From: Calliphora vicina
Lineage: Eukaryota; Arthropoda; Insecta; Diptera; Calliphoridae
DNA: 64,000 nucleotides
NCBI RefSeq assembly: GCF_958450345.1
Contig: NC_088784.1
Span: 79,013,747-79,077,746, forward strand
Reading direction: 5' to 3'
The translations under genes and the position numbers were made by a program. This document shows positions 1 to 12,314 of this stretch, piece after piece. Numbering within the stretch: position 1 is the first letter of the stretch; each line of letters opens with the position of its first letter. A model generated the notes under the pieces. That model saw only the letters and a program-made list of their open reading frames with translations. It was not told the origin of the DNA and did not search any database.

Positions 1-550
1 TTGAGAGAAAAACAATACGCCAACCCTGATGTACGCTTCAGTAGTCGTTGGCTCTTGAGAACATCATCTCAATACTCCCGATCGAAATTCATATAAAATA
101 TAAAGCAAATTTGGCAGCTACCAGACTAATAGAAATGGGAGAATGATAAGTTAGGGAATAATGAACAGGCACCAGATGATAACGAAAAAAGTCGGTTTAC
201 GACAATGACCCAAAAATCCCAAATTACGAGCGCCCCGCAACATTGTAGTTCATTTATCATGAATGGTCATATATTTTCGAACAGTACTCGATTGGAGACT
301 GTCCTGGACAGCAATTATTGAGAGCTGAACAATATGACAAACCTGATGTATGCTTCAGTAGTCCTTACTCATCTTAAGAGACGAAGGCAGTGTGACGCTA
401 TAGGAACTACTTCATTAATGACTCTTGAGAACATCATCTCAATATTCCCGATCGAAATTCATATGAAATATAAAGCAAATTTGTCAGCGACCAGAGAATG
501 GAAGAATCGTTACTCAAGGACAACTAACTTCGTCTTCCAGATGACGATAT
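1..550. repeat. Degenerate direct repeat, unit about 330-380 bp
   Basis: Two related stretches, about 15-150 and 335-510, share long blocks including ACATCATCTCAATA and CGATCGAAATTCATAT followed by AAATATAAAGCAAATTTG. They look like decayed copies of one dispersed repeat. The short reading frame at 334-552 lies inside the second copy and shows no recognisable domain, so I do not call it a gene. Confidence 0.6.
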
Positions 551-659
551 AGTCTTTAAATCTGAATTTATGACAATCACTCAATCTGCTATCGAAATAC
601 TAAGAACGAAGTCTGTAAATCTTTGAATTTTCTGGAATGTAAAATCAATTTCTACATTA

Positions 660-1600
660 TTTGGACATCTTAGTATCATGGCAAATGAAAAAAATACTTT
701 CTTTCCATAGAATATCCAAGTACGTCAAAGTTCCTCATTAGAGGACACGGTCTTATAGGCTGAATTTATGACAATCGAAGGGGGTTAAATGATTAAAGAG
801 CAGCTACCCATCTCGTTTTTTCAGGGACACTCGAGCTATTATAAAAATAGTAAAAATGGAATAATGAAAGCAGCTGAGACTCTGCGTATTTCCTTGGAAT
901 ACCGAAGTACCTTCGTATTCGCCAGAAGAGCACATGGTCCTACATTAGTTTTTTCAGGGACACTCAAGCTGTTATCAAAATAGTAGAAATGGAGTAATGA
1001 AAGCCCAGTTCGTTTTGTTCTGGAAACTCAAGTTGCTATCAAAATACGACTACTAAGAAGGAATTCGTTAAATCTTGGAATTTTGTGTTCTTACGTTCTG
1101 TAAGACAAATTTCTACATTATTTGGAAATCTTTGAATCTTGGGAAATGAAAAAGAAGACTTTCTTTCGCCAGAAGAGGTCACTGTTCTACATCAGAAAGG
1201 ATTAAATAATTAAAAAGCAGCGACCCAGTTCGTTTTTTCAGGGACACTCAAGCTGTTATAAAAGCGGAGTAATGAAAGCAGAGGCCCAGTTCGTATTTAC
1301 TTGGACATCTTTGTAACATGGGAAATGAAAAAAAATACTTTCTTTCCATTAAATAGCGAAGTACCTTTGTATTCGTCAGAATAGGACACGGTCCTACATC
1401 AGAAAGGATTAAAAAAAACTGTCTGTCTATGAAATATCGAAGTACCTTCGTAATTGTCAGAAGAGAACACAGTCCTACAACAGAAAGGATTAACTGATGG
1501 AATAGTAAAGAGCAGCGCCTCAGTTCGTTTTTACAAGGACACTCAAGCAATGGAAGCCCAGTTCTTTTTTTCCGGGAAACTCAAGTTGCTATCAAAATAT
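660..1600. repeat. Degenerate repeats with a CAGGGACACTCAAGCTGTTAT core
   Basis: The phrase 'tttcagggacactcaagctg' or a variant recurs near 820, 949, 1011, 1231, 1530 and 1565, usually before 'ttatcaaaatag'. A second phrase (hundred-odd bases away) reads 'cctacatcagaaaggatta', seen near 1185, 1395 and 1470. These are diverged copies of a short repeat unit. No gene is visible in this stretch. Confidence 0.55.
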
Positions 1601-1865
1601 GAGTACTAAGAAAGAAGTTGTTAAATCTCAGAATTTTCAAGAACGTAAGGAAATTATGTGTATCCGAGAGGCTCTGGGTATCATGAAAAAAAACGACCAG
1701 CGACAGGAAACAGAGCAGCTCTATTGGGTCCAGGCAATATGTCTTAGCTGAAAATAAAGATAGAAAAGAGGGATAGATAGAAATGAAAAGAGAAGGAGAT
1801 AGATGTAATAAGAAGTAGAAAAAGTGAAGAGGAAGGAAAAGTGAGTACAGGAACATATTAAGCAG

Positions 1866-2153
1866 TCAATTGACGGATATTAGGTCTCTCCGTGGAAAGT
1901 CCCGTGTCTGGTCTGGTAATTGCCTGCCATTCCTGATAAAGACATTGATGTACTCTAACTTCATGTCCAACAGATAAGAAGGACTATTTAAGGGACGATG
2001 TCTCAGAAACCTTGAGCGTAGATCTCCTAATGCCGGATAATGACTAAGAATATAAAATATGCTCTCATTCTCCTCTTCATTTTGGAAACTTCTACAGAAG
2101 TCGTTATAAGGCAGGCCAAGTCTCCTCGCATGATTGTCAAATGGAATAGGCAA
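1866..2153 (-). pseudogene. C-terminal fragment of a non-LTR retrotransposon ORF2
   Basis: The minus-strand translation contains HARRLGLPYNDFCRSFQNEE, then a block resembling EHLLCHCPAL, here YILSHYPALGDLRSRFLR. This is the Cys/His-containing tail that follows the RNase H domain in I/R1/jockey-type ORF2 proteins. The fragment is about 95 residues, has lost some of the conserved Cys, and has no upstream reverse transcriptase in the window. It is a dead 5'-truncated copy. Confidence 0.65.
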
Positions 2154-2159
2154 GTACTA

Positions 2160-3032
2160 TCGTCTTCGTTAGATGGGCACTCAGTCGTTCAGGCTGAGTT
2201 TATAGCAATGACAGGAAGGATTAAATGATTAAACACTTAAGCTGTTATCACGGAATTTTCAAGAAGAAAAATTTGCACATTATGTAGATCCGAAAGGTTC
2301 TGGGTATCATGGGAAAAGAAAAGAACGTCTTTCCTTCCATGGATTTGGTTAGGTTCTCAGGCCTTATGTGGATCCCAGTGTATCAACGGAAACGTAAAAG
2401 AAAACTTGTTAAGCCATTTAAGGAGTTCAGGAAAGGTATCAAGGAAAATGGACGAACTTGAACGTCCTCACAACTCTTGTTAGGACGAGTAACGTCCTAT
2501 TAAGAAATGCCAAATCGAAAACTAATTAATGAAATTATGAAATTAATAGACCAGCTCTGAGAAGTCTAGTTTGTCTAATTTTTGTATAACTTTCTGATAC
2601 TGTGATTTGTAGTTAGGACATGCGAGGAGCAGGACGAGATACCCAAGCATTTCTTTTTTATATGTCTTGATTTTAATATATTAGAAAAAAATATATTCTA
2701 AGGCCCACAGTGCTTAACTAAGAAGGCCTTATATGTTTCGATTAAGCTTTTTCTACATTTTAGAAATGTTAAAATAAGTATCTGTATATTTTTTAATACA
2801 AAAAATAAATGCTAAATGTTGCAAACTACAATGCAAACTAATATCACCAATAATAACATCACTTAAAATAGCATCTAAACTTATAAAAATCACCATAAAT
2901 TAACGATCTTAGATGTCATTTGTGTCGCATGTTACATAAATTTTTATATAAATTTTCTCACCATTCAAGTTTAATTTAATTTAGTTTAGAATAATTAATG
3001 ATTTTTTGTACGTTGTTTTATGTCAATTACAG
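2160..3032. other. Non-coding stretch, intron of the laccase gene
   Basis: AT-rich sequence with no recognisable domain. It ends in a polypyrimidine-poor but acceptable acceptor (attacag, with AG at 3031-3032) before the first laccase exon of the window. The upstream laccase exons were not found in 1-3032, so they should lie left of the window. Confidence 0.6.
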
Positions 3033-3217
3033 GTGAACGTTATGATTTTATTATAACAGCCGATCAACCTGCTGGTGCATATTGGATACAATTGAGAGGT
3101 CTGGGCGAATGCGGTATAAGACGTGCACAACAATTGGCCATATTGCGTTATGCTCGCGGACCCTATCAGCCAGCATCAGCGCCACCAACTTATGATGTTG
3201 GTATACCTCAGGGTGTG
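3033..3217 (+). CDS. stw: Laccase-2 / multicopper oxidase 2, shared internal exon
   Basis: This 185-nt exon encodes ERYDFIITADQPAGAYWIQ, the GLGEC loop, then RRAQQLAILRYARGPYQP and ends PQGV. This is the second cupredoxin domain of insect laccase-2. The exon begins in phase 2 after AG at 3031-3032 and ends on a codon boundary before GTAAGT at 3218. Two downstream lead exons (6992 and 22850) begin on a codon boundary, so either can follow it. Laccase-2 is an extracellular phenol oxidase that oxidises catechols to quinones to tan and harden insect cuticle. Exons for the signal peptide and the first copper-binding domain are absent and expected to the left. Confidence 0.93.
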
Positions 3218-4010
3218 GTAAGTAAAGCATTTTAAATAATTAAATTAATACAACAAAACGTTCATTAGAACTTGTCTATGTACTCTATGTACTATGTATG
3301 TTAAACTAAGCATATTCAAATTACAAATAGTTTTGTAAAGGTTTTAAAAAACAGTGCAGCAACATAAAATAGCTAAATGGTTAATACAATAATAGCTTAA
3401 TTGTTATTTAAAGTTGTAATTTTAGTTACAGTTAACGAAGCAAAAACAGTAGATTTAACTAGAGTAGGATTCGTTGAAATACGAATTTATTTCTAAATCA
3501 TTGAATCAGTTTACCAAAAGAATTTTTATCTCATAAATGTGGGCTTTAATTGATAATAATTTTGGCAAACAATTTTTAAGTTTAAAGTAAAACAAAATGA
3601 ATTGTATTAAGTTTAGATAATTTTGGTGAATTTACAACCATTTATTGGCAATAAAATTGATTAGATCAGTTTGTAAACGATGGTTAATATAATGGATGTT
3701 GCCTTTAAAATTAGACACCTACAGTAGTTTTTGCTTGAGTTTGAGTTCGTTTATTAATATTTATTTATTATTTCATTTATTCATAAGAATAAAAATCACT
3801 ATAAACTATTGTTTAAAGGTAAGTACTTGTTTTCATTCATTTTTTTTAGTTTGTAAGTCATGTATAAAAGTGCAAGATAATGTAAATAATAAATTAAAAA
3901 GAAACAAATATCAATTGATCAAATATTTATGATCAAAATATTAGCATAAGTAAGAAATAGATCCTTTATATTCTAAGAATAAGTCTTAAATAACAAATAA
4001 GAGTGTTAAA
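3218..4010. other. Laccase intron, AT-rich, no feature seen
   Basis: Start of the roughly 3.8-kb intron between the shared exon and the cassette A lead exon. I see only AT-rich sequence and a short open frame without domain character (3696-3932). Confidence 0.6.
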
Positions 4011-4199
4011 GTCGGCTGTGCCGCCAGAAAACAAAATCCTCACAAAACTGTCAGACATTATTTGAAAACTGAATGATTTCAAAATTGCGTCATTTAAAAA
4101 ATATGTATGAAAATCACTCTGTTTCCAAACAATTTTTAAGTATTTTTCTTACAAAATTGTTGAAATTATTTTCCATTTGTGTTTCTGAATAAGGGGTTT

Positions 4200-4560
4200 A
4201 GGCCATAGAGAATAGACATATAGCGGAAACTCTCCTGTCAAAGACCTAACTCAGTTTTCAGAAACCTAAGTGGTGAGAATATATTAGTAGAAAAAACTAT
4301 GTGAAAACAAAATCAACACTCGTATGTTTGATTATTTTGAGTAATTTTTTAGTTAGAGTTTTTTTCTAGTTTCCACTCTATGTTTCTCTATGGTTTAGAC
4401 ATAGAGAAATACACATACGGCGAAAACTAGAAAAAAATTAAAAAAAAAATTACTCAAAAAATCTGACATTCTTTTTTTATTAATCATTCTCACCAGTTAG
4501 GTCTTTGACAACTTAGTTAGGTCCTTGACAGGAGAGTTTCAGATCTTTGTGTATTAATCT
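4200..4560. repeat. Large imperfect palindrome
   Basis: The left arm reads 'actctcctgtcaaagaccta' (about 4225-4250) and its reverse complement recurs at about 4500-4545. An inner pair surrounds 'catagagaaa' and its complement at about 4375-4410, with matching 'gagtaattttttagtt' arms. The centre is near 4392. The neighbouring 365-bp tandem repeats suggest it is one end or the middle of a foldback-type element inserted in a laccase intron. Confidence 0.75.
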
Positions 4561-6310
4561 ATGGTTTTAGACAATACTTTTTTGGAATATTAATAACACA
4601 AGGCAACAAAATCGAAAAAAATTTAACCACTAAACAAATTTTGATGTATTATGGTTTCAATAGTACAAATATGGTCCAAATTCTATGGAGAGGTTTTTTT
4701 TAAAAAAAATGTTTAAGTATAATTATAAATTTGTTTAAGACTTTTCTCCACATAATTAATAATAACTCAAGAAGGGCTAGTCCCTTCATTTACATAACCT
4801 TCAATCCGTTTATATATTGCATTTCAATCGGCTTAGTAGTTTCGGATTTATAATAACAAATTGAAGCAAAAAATATATTATTTAAGTGAAAATAGCTAAT
4901 TTTTTCGTGTTAAAAAAATCATGAAAAATCGAAAACCGCAAAAATGTTTCAGATTTATTACTTTATCTTAAAGTCACATTTAAAAGGAATAAAACAAGAT
5001 ATCAATCATAACTTTCCATTAATTCTTTTCGCATTTATTCACAATTAAGTGAATTCGCTCATTTTCACAAAATTTTGGTTTTTTGATTGATATTTATAAA
5101 ATTGAGTAGTAAATATTCTTCTTTCGATTGATTGAATTTTGAAAACATTTTCACCATACTATGTAGAAATTTTAACATATATATTGCATTTCAATCGGCT
5201 CAGTAGTTTCGGAGTTATAATAACAAATTGAAGCAAAAAATATTTTTTTTACGTGAAAATAGCAAATTTTTTGGTTTTAAAAAAATCATGAAAAATCGAA
5301 AACGGCAGAAATTGTTCAGATTTATTACTTTATCGCAAAGCCACATGTAATAGGAATAAAATGAGATATTGCTCATAAAAATTGATTTATTCTTTTCGAA
5401 TTTATTCACAATTAAGTGAATTCGCTCATTTTCACAAAAATTTTGTTTTTTGATGGATATTTATAAAATTGAGTAGTTAATGTTCATCTTTCGATTGTTT
5501 AAATTTTTAAAACATTTTCCCAATGCTATGTACAACTTTTCACATCTATACTGCTTTTCAATCGGCTCACTAGTTTTGGAGTTATAATAACAAATTAGAA
5601 CAATAAATATATTTTTTACGTGAAAATAGCGAATTTTTTTGTTTTAAAAAAATCATGAAAAATCGAAAACAGCAAAAATTGTTCAGATTTATTACTTTAT
5701 CGTAAAGCCACATCTAATAGGAACAAAATAAGATATCAATCATAAATATCCATTTATTATTTTCGAATTTATTTACAATTAAGGAAATTTGCTCATTTTC
5801 ACAAAAATTTTGTTTTTTGATCGATATACATAAAATTGAGTAGTTAATGTTCATCTTTCGATGGATTGAATTTTAAAAACATTTTTACAATGCTTTTCAC
5901 ATATATATTGCATTTTAATCGGCTCAGTAGTTTCGAAGTTATAATAACAAATTGAAGCAAAAAATATATTTTTTACGTGAAAACAGCAAATTTTTTGGTT
6001 TTAAAAAAATCGTGAAAAATCGAAAACGGCAGAAATTGTTCTGATTTATAACTTTATCGCAAAGCCACATGTAATAGGAATAAAATGAAATATTGCTTAT
6101 ACAAATTGATGGATTTTTTCGAATTTATTCACAATTAAGTGAATACGCTCATTTTCACAAAATATATTTTTTGCTTCAATTTGTTATTCTAACTCCGAAA
6201 CTACTGAGCCGATTAAAACACAATATATAAAGGGATTAAAGGTTATGTAAATTTAAATTTTTCTAAGTTTATTTAATAATATCGGACTAACTGTATTTAA
6301 TTTTACTTAA
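4560..6310. repeat. 365-bp tandem repeat element, left copy
   Basis: Four head-to-tail units of about 365 bp each carry 'tcggctcagtagtttcgga' or a close variant, at about 4829, 5196, 5573 and 5930. Each is followed by 'aacaaattgaagcaaaaaat'. A flank at 4580-4790 is matched by the flank of the related array at 61150-61400. At 6160-6300 the end of the array turns back as an inverted copy ('aaatttgttattctaactccg'-like, with 'cgaaactactgagccgatt'). The element is therefore a tandem array bounded by short inverted repeats. Small minus-strand frames in it are by-products of the repeat. Confidence 0.85.
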
Positions 6311-6991
6311 AAAAATCTCTCAATAGAATTGAAAAATTTTACGATTTTTGTATGCATCAAATCTATATAGTTATTCAAGCCTTTTACACCTGTGTAATTG
6401 TAGTCCTTTTGAAAATCAGCTAAAAAATTAAAAAAGAACTAATGTTTAAAATAAAAAAAATAAAATAAATTTACATTATCTATATTCTATTATCTATAAT
6501 TTACCCTATTTTATTTATCTTTTATATAATATTTTTTTATTTTTAATATTTTGTAAATAATAAAAACCAAAAACTTTGTATAAAAACAATCTACAATTAA
6601 AAAAACCCTTATTAAATTAATTATTTTTCTTTTTTTAATTCCATGTAAAATAAAACCACCACTACCACCACAACCACCAAAATAAAACCTTAAACCCTTT
6701 TTGTAAAATAAAAACCAAAAAAAACAAACCCACCTTTTTTACCATTCCCCCCTTAAAAAAAATAATAATAATAAAAAATTAAACAAAAACTACAACACCT
6801 GCACAACGGTGCTTGTTAAAAAAAAAATATATGTAAATATGCACTATATGCTTTTTTTATATGCCCTGAAAATGTGTATATAATAAACTCAAACCATTTT
6901 AACTGGCTGCAAATTGCACTATATATTGTACCACTGTACAAATGACCCTACCACCACTGTGAAAAAAAACTTTATTGCAACCCTCCAAAAG

Positions 6992-7187
6992 GTTATGAAT
7001 CCTTTGGATGCCCAATGTAATCGTCAGCGTAATGATGCCATTTGTGTCAGTCAATTGAAGAGTGCTTTGGAAATTGATCGCGGTATCTTGGCGGAAAAAC
7101 CCGATGTTAAGATCTTCTTGCCCTTCCGTTTCTATTTGTACAGACCCGAAGAGTTGTTCCAGCCTAATACCTATAATAGATTTTTGG
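6992..7187 (+). CDS. stw: Laccase-2 cassette A, lead exon
   Basis: A 196-nt exon beginning VMNPLDAQCNRQRNDAICV and ending PNTYNRFL plus one base of a split codon. The acceptor is ccctccaaaag and the donor GTAAGT at 7188. The text is nearly that of canonical insect laccase-2: the conserved KIFLPFRFYLY stretch joins the second and third cupredoxin domains. It starts on a codon boundary and follows the shared exon (PQGV|VMNPLD) in frame. It has the same length and phases as the lead exon at 22850. The open frame upstream of 6992 is intronic. Confidence 0.92.
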
Positions 7188-7254
7188 GTAAGTTTTTGAT
7201 TATTAAAATAAATAAATAACAATTTAATTTATTGCAATATTTTATTTATTTTAG

Positions 7255-7467
7255 TGGCTCCCACTGGTGATCATGTCATTTCATTGATCGATGAAATTTC
7301 TTATCTTTCGGCACCTGCTCCTTTGACTTCACAGTTTAATGATATTAATCCCGAACAGTTTTGTAATGGTGATAATAGACCTGCTGATTGTGGTCCTAAT
7401 TGTATGTGTACCCATAAAATCGATATTCCATTGAATGCTGTTGTTGAAGTTGTTCTCGTAGATGAAG
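7255..7467 (+). CDS. stw: Laccase-2 cassette A, exon 2 of 4
   Basis: A 213-nt exon from acceptor tttag at 7250-7254 to donor GTAAGT at 7468. It encodes VAPTGDHVISLIDEISYLS, then the Cys-rich segment FCNGDNRPADCGPNCMCTHK, and ends in VVEVVLVDE. These cysteines and the hydrophobic strand are standard in insect laccase-2 domain 3. It is the first third of the 593-nt coding block that is a single exon in cassettes B and C. Confidence 0.92.
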
Positions 7468-7529
7468 GTAAGTTGAGTTATTCTTATTTATATAGGAAAT
7501 TGCACATATCATGACCGATTATAATTAAA

Positions 7530-8000
7530 ACAAGTAAGAGTGTTATGTTCGGCTTATATTCATATGAATACCCTTAATATTTAAAATATTTACAATTCAC
7601 ATAAACTTTGTTTAAGATCACCATACCACATTTCATCACCTATTGCATTATAAAGCAATAAGTTCCTTCCTTTTTAAGTAAAAAACAATCATAGAAAAAT
7701 TATAAAACAATTGTACATAATTACACCCACATGAAAATTGTACTCACTAGAAAAGGTACCAATTTTTAAATGTTTCCGTTACCATAGCAAAAAAAACAGC
7801 AATAACCAACTAAATACAACCATTAAAAGACTCCAACGCATGGTATTGTTGAGTTTTTAATAATAAAAATAAATTTTCAATAATAAAATAAATTTTCGCG
7901 GGAAAATTACAATAGTCTAACACTTAAAGAAATAATCATAGAGTACACCAAAAAAAATACACCAAAACTATAGGAACATTTTTTTTCTTTATAATGTCTA
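7530..8000. repeat. Dispersed repeat with AACAAGTAAGAGTGTTATGTTCGGC start
   Basis: The start 'aacaagtaagag' followed by a run resembling 'gctatattcggctgtgccga' is seen here at 7532, near 4000, 31388 and 47065. It marks a dispersed repeat family common in this window. Boundaries on the right are not clear. Confidence 0.45.
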
Positions 8001-8685
8001 TAATTTATATGTTTGAATATTTTGTATCTAGTTATTATATGCCGGTCATTTATAGTACATATTACGAGTATGATTGGGTTTGTTTATAAACAAAAGTTTA
8101 TTATTGTTCAGTTGTTGTTTTACTGATTGAAAAAATAAATAAAATCTATAATTTCAATGAATAAAATACAATCTGAATATAAATAGTATCTAAAGTTAGG
8201 TACTTAATACAAACTGAATATGAAATGCTCTAGTTTAACTGAGAAGCAAAAAAAAAACTTATATTTAGTTATGTTTTTATCAACTATTGTTTTGCCTAAC
8301 CCAGTTTTATTTAACCAAGTTTAAAAACCATTCAAACAATACAAATAGTTCCAAGTATTATTGGGTAGGGTGAGAATTTATGTTTAATTCAGTTTAAAAA
8401 CGTACTGGAAAAGGAGGTCATTATTAAAGGAGGAAATAATATTGAAAAAAACGACGTTTACTTTAGGAAATATTAAAACCTAAGCAAATTAATACTAAAA
8501 CTGCTAAAATATTGTGCTAAAGGAAGTACTAATTCTTTAAAAACTTACACTTTGAGAAAAAAGCCTTTGTACCTACTTACGAAGAATTTTTGCATCGAAG
8601 ATTAAATGTCAATTAATAATTAGTAGTGAGACACTTGTGGCCATCATAATAGGTGTCGTTATGATACCAGGAAAGAAAGGGTTGA

Positions 8686-9418
8686 AGTTAGGAGTACTCT
8701 GGTACAGGGGCCGGTGTTTATATGGTCGACAAGGATATGAAACGATCATATATACTCTCTAACTGTGTCTTTCAGACAGAGATCTTCGCGATCCTGAAAG
8801 CCACGGAGTTGATAAAAGCACACGTCACTGAGAGGTCTGTAGTGACTATTTATGTGGACAGTCAGGCGGCATTTAGGGCTCTGAAATATAACTTAATAAA
8901 TTCTTAGTGGAAGACTACAGAAGAGCTCTCAAAGAGTTATTGGTACACTACTCAATCAGATTGTGGGTCCTGTAACATACAGACCATTGTACTAGAGAAC
9001 TGGGGATAAGACCTCCGATATGTCACTACTACAGGCTAATATTTAAAATACTCCGTGACTCCATCCAACCAATCCTGGAATAATTATGAAGTATCCAAGA
9101 CCTTTTGGTCAAAACTGGATGCAAACGCCACCAAAACACTAATTGGATTGTATAGGTGTATTCTCAGAATTATAGTAGGAGTGATAACCGGACACTGCTC
9201 AATTGGGGCCTTCATAGGTAAATGGAATAATGGCACACAGGATTTTTGTAGGGTATGTGGAGGATTTGGAGACAGTAGAGCACATTATGTGCAACTGCCC
9301 AAGACTACAGAGACTCAAATGGCTAGGTAACAGATTTTTGGATGAACTTGGGAGTGTAGCTGGCTGTAAAGTGATACTAGGTTTTATGAGTAGAATAGGT
9401 TGGCTATTTAACAGATGA
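8686..9418 (+). pseudogene. Non-LTR retrotransposon RNase H domain remnant
   Basis: The frame through TGAGVYMVDKDMK continues to FQTEIFAILKATELI and TIYVDSQAAFRAL, the E and second D motifs of a retrotransposon RNase H. After frame breaks near 8907-9055 it resumes as KTFWSKLDANATKTLIGL and GVITGHCSIGAF, then FCRVCGGF and, in another frame, VEHIMCNCPRL. That tail is the Cys-containing end of R1/I-type ORF2 proteins. Several stops and frameshifts make it a relic. It lies inside the large intron of laccase cassette A. Confidence 0.82.
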
Positions 9419-9659
9419 ATTCAAATCCGTAACCAATTATCTTTTTCTCTTTATGCTGGTTTGGAGAGAAAACTTTTTTGTTTCAACTTTTGCTATCTCA
9501 AAAACACTACCTTTCTTCTTCTTCCTTTCATCATGCCCCCTTCTTTCAGGAAGGGAATACTTTTTCTCTAAATATGACTCTTGAAGGGAATCACATGTGT
9601 ACATAGTGCACACCTCTTAAAAAACTAAACTAAAACTAGAAGTACAAAATCAGTACTCC

Positions 9660-11240
9660 ATACAACCTTAGTGAGTTCTTACCCAAACCATTTAGTCGTG
9701 CGAACGACCATCTCCGACAGGATCGTCGGGTCATGCAAAAATAGGCAGCTTAACGTGCCAAATCTCAGATCCGCTAGGGCCGTACAGTGACTGATCTTCC
9801 TCGTTATTCCAACTTCTATAGAAATCGTGAAGTGGAAGATTCAATCTCCTGGTATAAAATACAAACAAGCAGTGACCAGTGATATCTGCAGTAGAACTCT
9901 CGGAATGTTCGTCATATCAATCGACCGAAGATTGCCATATTGCACTTGCCGTCCTACAAATAGTCTCTGAGGACCACATTGTCTGTGCATAATTGTAGAA
10001 TCTATCTAAAATCATTAGGCTTGCTCCAGAAAATCGGACCCCGACTAATCGATAGATTTCCACTTCTAAGAGCTAAGAGTCTTTACCATACTATCCGCGC
10101 TATGATCACCTGGTATAATTTTGTGCCTAGGTATTCAGTAGAGTCCAAGTGTGTAATGTCTCCTTAAGGGATTCCCACCTTTCCAGGACCATGACCAAAT
10201 GTGGCGTCTTCACCGCCCACACCTTCCCATCTCTTTGAAACTTCAATGAAAAACTCAAATCCACCATATTCCATGTTCCTGAAGCATTGATTCTAATCGC
10301 AGAGTTAAGAACAACTGCCTTTGCTATCAGACCAGAAGGCATCCAGTTCACCATGGCCTTTGATGGTATTGTACCTACAATCATAAGTACTGAAGTTCGT
10401 AAGTTTTCCTCTAACGATGGGTGACATACAGAAGAACCTCAAATAGATTTTCGTGATAAGAGTAACCCATATAATTCTGATCATTCGCGATAAGTACAGT
10501 TCGTAAGATTTTCTCAAACGATTTACTATGTGTGAATTACAGAAGAACCTTCCAACAAACAAGTACACCATACATCAGTATTTAAGTAATTCTCCAGGCC
10601 ATTCTACATGAATAAATGGCCGTAGCCGACCTAGACACCCTAGAATAAGTGCTAAAATGTAATGACAGTTTCCAAACCAATTTTATATCCTGATATTTTC
10701 CGCTATAAGAAAAATTAAGCACCACCCCCTTTAAGCGATGTACAGAGATATTTTCTTGAAAACAGTACAAGGTCAGTTTTACTAGAGTTATCACTGAGTC
10801 CATACTTATCACCTCAGGTACAGAGTGTCTGTAGTACCGATCCCTTTATTTGCGATACAGTTCCAGATATTTTCGAGATCCTGCCAGACATCATCCTCTT
10901 TCGCAATCGTCCTAAAATCTATAGAATCAAGTTTCTCAAGAAATTAATTTATTGCACCACCAGCGCCATCCTAGAGATGGTGGTTTCCCTTATAGTAGAG
11001 GCTATGATCCTACGGGTCATAAGTCTCTGTTAAAACAACAGTGGATTAGTCTACAGCAAATCCGTTCGGATCCGATATAATTGACATGGATAGCATTTCT
11101 AAAAGCTTTCTCAATATCCAGGAAAGCAATGTCCATTACCCTTACTCAAGGGTTTTCTCAATATAAACCACAACAGATTTCCGCTTAATATAGGATAGTT
11201 AAGAGGCAGAGAGGTAGCTTAGTTTTAATCAATGTTCTCA
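9660..11240 (-). pseudogene. Non-LTR retrotransposon reverse transcriptase remnant
   Basis: Read on the minus strand from about 11240 down, broken frames give a stretch like RVRIVDIAFLDIEKAFRNA, matching the FLDIEGAFNN motif of R1/jockey-type reverse transcriptases. Further on come SRMALVVQ and WCLIF-like fragments, then GHGELDAFWSDSKGSCS and HLDSTEYLG-like thumb or connection text. Frameshifts and stops are frequent. It is tail to tail with the RNase H fragment at 8686-9418, so two separate insertions seem likely. Confidence 0.7.
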
Positions 11241-12009
11241 AGTGAACATCAATTACTCTTTCTAAAGTTTTAAACACTTATTGGTATGTAGTGCTTCGTA
11301 TGAAAGGTCAACGAAGTTTTTAGTATATTTTAACAAGACCCAACCTTAACAGACCTAAATTAAGACATTAAATATAAAATTGCACACCTTTCGTTAGATA
11401 GTTGCCAAAAAAAAGTAATCACAAAGGCAGTCAGTTTTTCATCAGCTCTGACGTCGATCACTTTGGCTTAATAGTTGGTAAAATCATTAGATAACACTTT
11501 ACCATTTAAACAAATTTTGCATTTTAAAAATATTTAATTTTGGGTTATTAAAAAGAGCTAAATGGGCAACGATAGTCTTACCACCTTAACGTATAAAAAC
11601 CACATTTAACACTGTCAATGATTCCGAATTATGCTCCAAATCGAAGGGATAGTACTGTCTGAACTCGGTGATTTAAACGTCTTAAAACTATCGAGGGTCC
11701 AAACTACCAAATAAAGCGAAAAATCGACATCTTAAAAACTACATTTAAATATTAATCCTTATTTAATCGCTAATCTTTAAGTCAAAAACTTTTTGGTACA
11801 TATTTCGTGAATTAATATCAAGTTTAAAAAACCTTCTTCTTATCCTTAATTCATTCCAAAATACAATCAAATTAATAAGTTTTTATGAAATTGTTTAAAT
11901 ATAAAAAAAATTATTATAATCGGTCATAACAAGAATTGTAATTTATTAAACTATAATTTCCTTTAACATTCATAAATTAATTCCCATATTTGTACACTTT
12001 CTTTTTTAG
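11241..12009. other. Laccase cassette A intron, no further feature
   Basis: AT-rich sequence between the reverse-transcriptase relic and the next laccase exon. It ends in a good polypyrimidine tract and acceptor (actttcttttttag). Confidence 0.6.
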
Positions 12010-12240
12010 TCCAACAACCCAATTTGTCACATCCCTTCCATTTGCACGGTTACGGTTTCAGTGTAGTGGGTATTGGCCGTTCGCCCGATACTAATGTCAA
12101 GAAGATTAACTTGAAACATGCCTTGGATTTGGATAGACGTGGTCTCTTGCACAGACAATACAACTTGCCACCCACCAAAGATACCATTGCGGTGCCAAAT
12201 AATGGTTATGTGGTCCTGAGATTTAGAGCTGATAATCCCG
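12010..12240 (+). CDS. stw: Laccase-2 cassette A, exon 3 of 4
   Basis: A 231-nt exon completing the split valine codon and encoding VQQPNLSHPFHLHGYGFSVV, then GRSPDTNVKKINLKHALDLD, the Pro-rich loop and VAPNNGYVVLRFRADNPG-type text (VPNNGYVVLRFRADNP). HPFHLHG is the third copper-ligand motif of multicopper oxidases (type 1 and trinuclear ligands). The donor GTAAGT at 12241 and acceptor cttttttag fit. The preceding intron is about 4.5 kb because of retrotransposon insertions. Confidence 0.93.
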
Positions 12241-12314
12241 GTAAGTTAAACTTTAACAAAATCAGCCACATTTTTAACAAATTAACTAATTTTCTTTTTT
12301 TTTATTAATTAAAG

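Noticed and set aside
1581..1856. Hydrophobic 91-codon minus-strand frame
   Set aside because: Made of an A/G-rich purine tract read in reverse (polyPhe/Leu/Ser); no support.
6914..6991. Upstream part of the open frame at 6914 as laccase coding
   Set aside because: The homologous exon at 22850 and the acceptor ccaaaag place the exon start at 6992; text before it has no laccase similarity.
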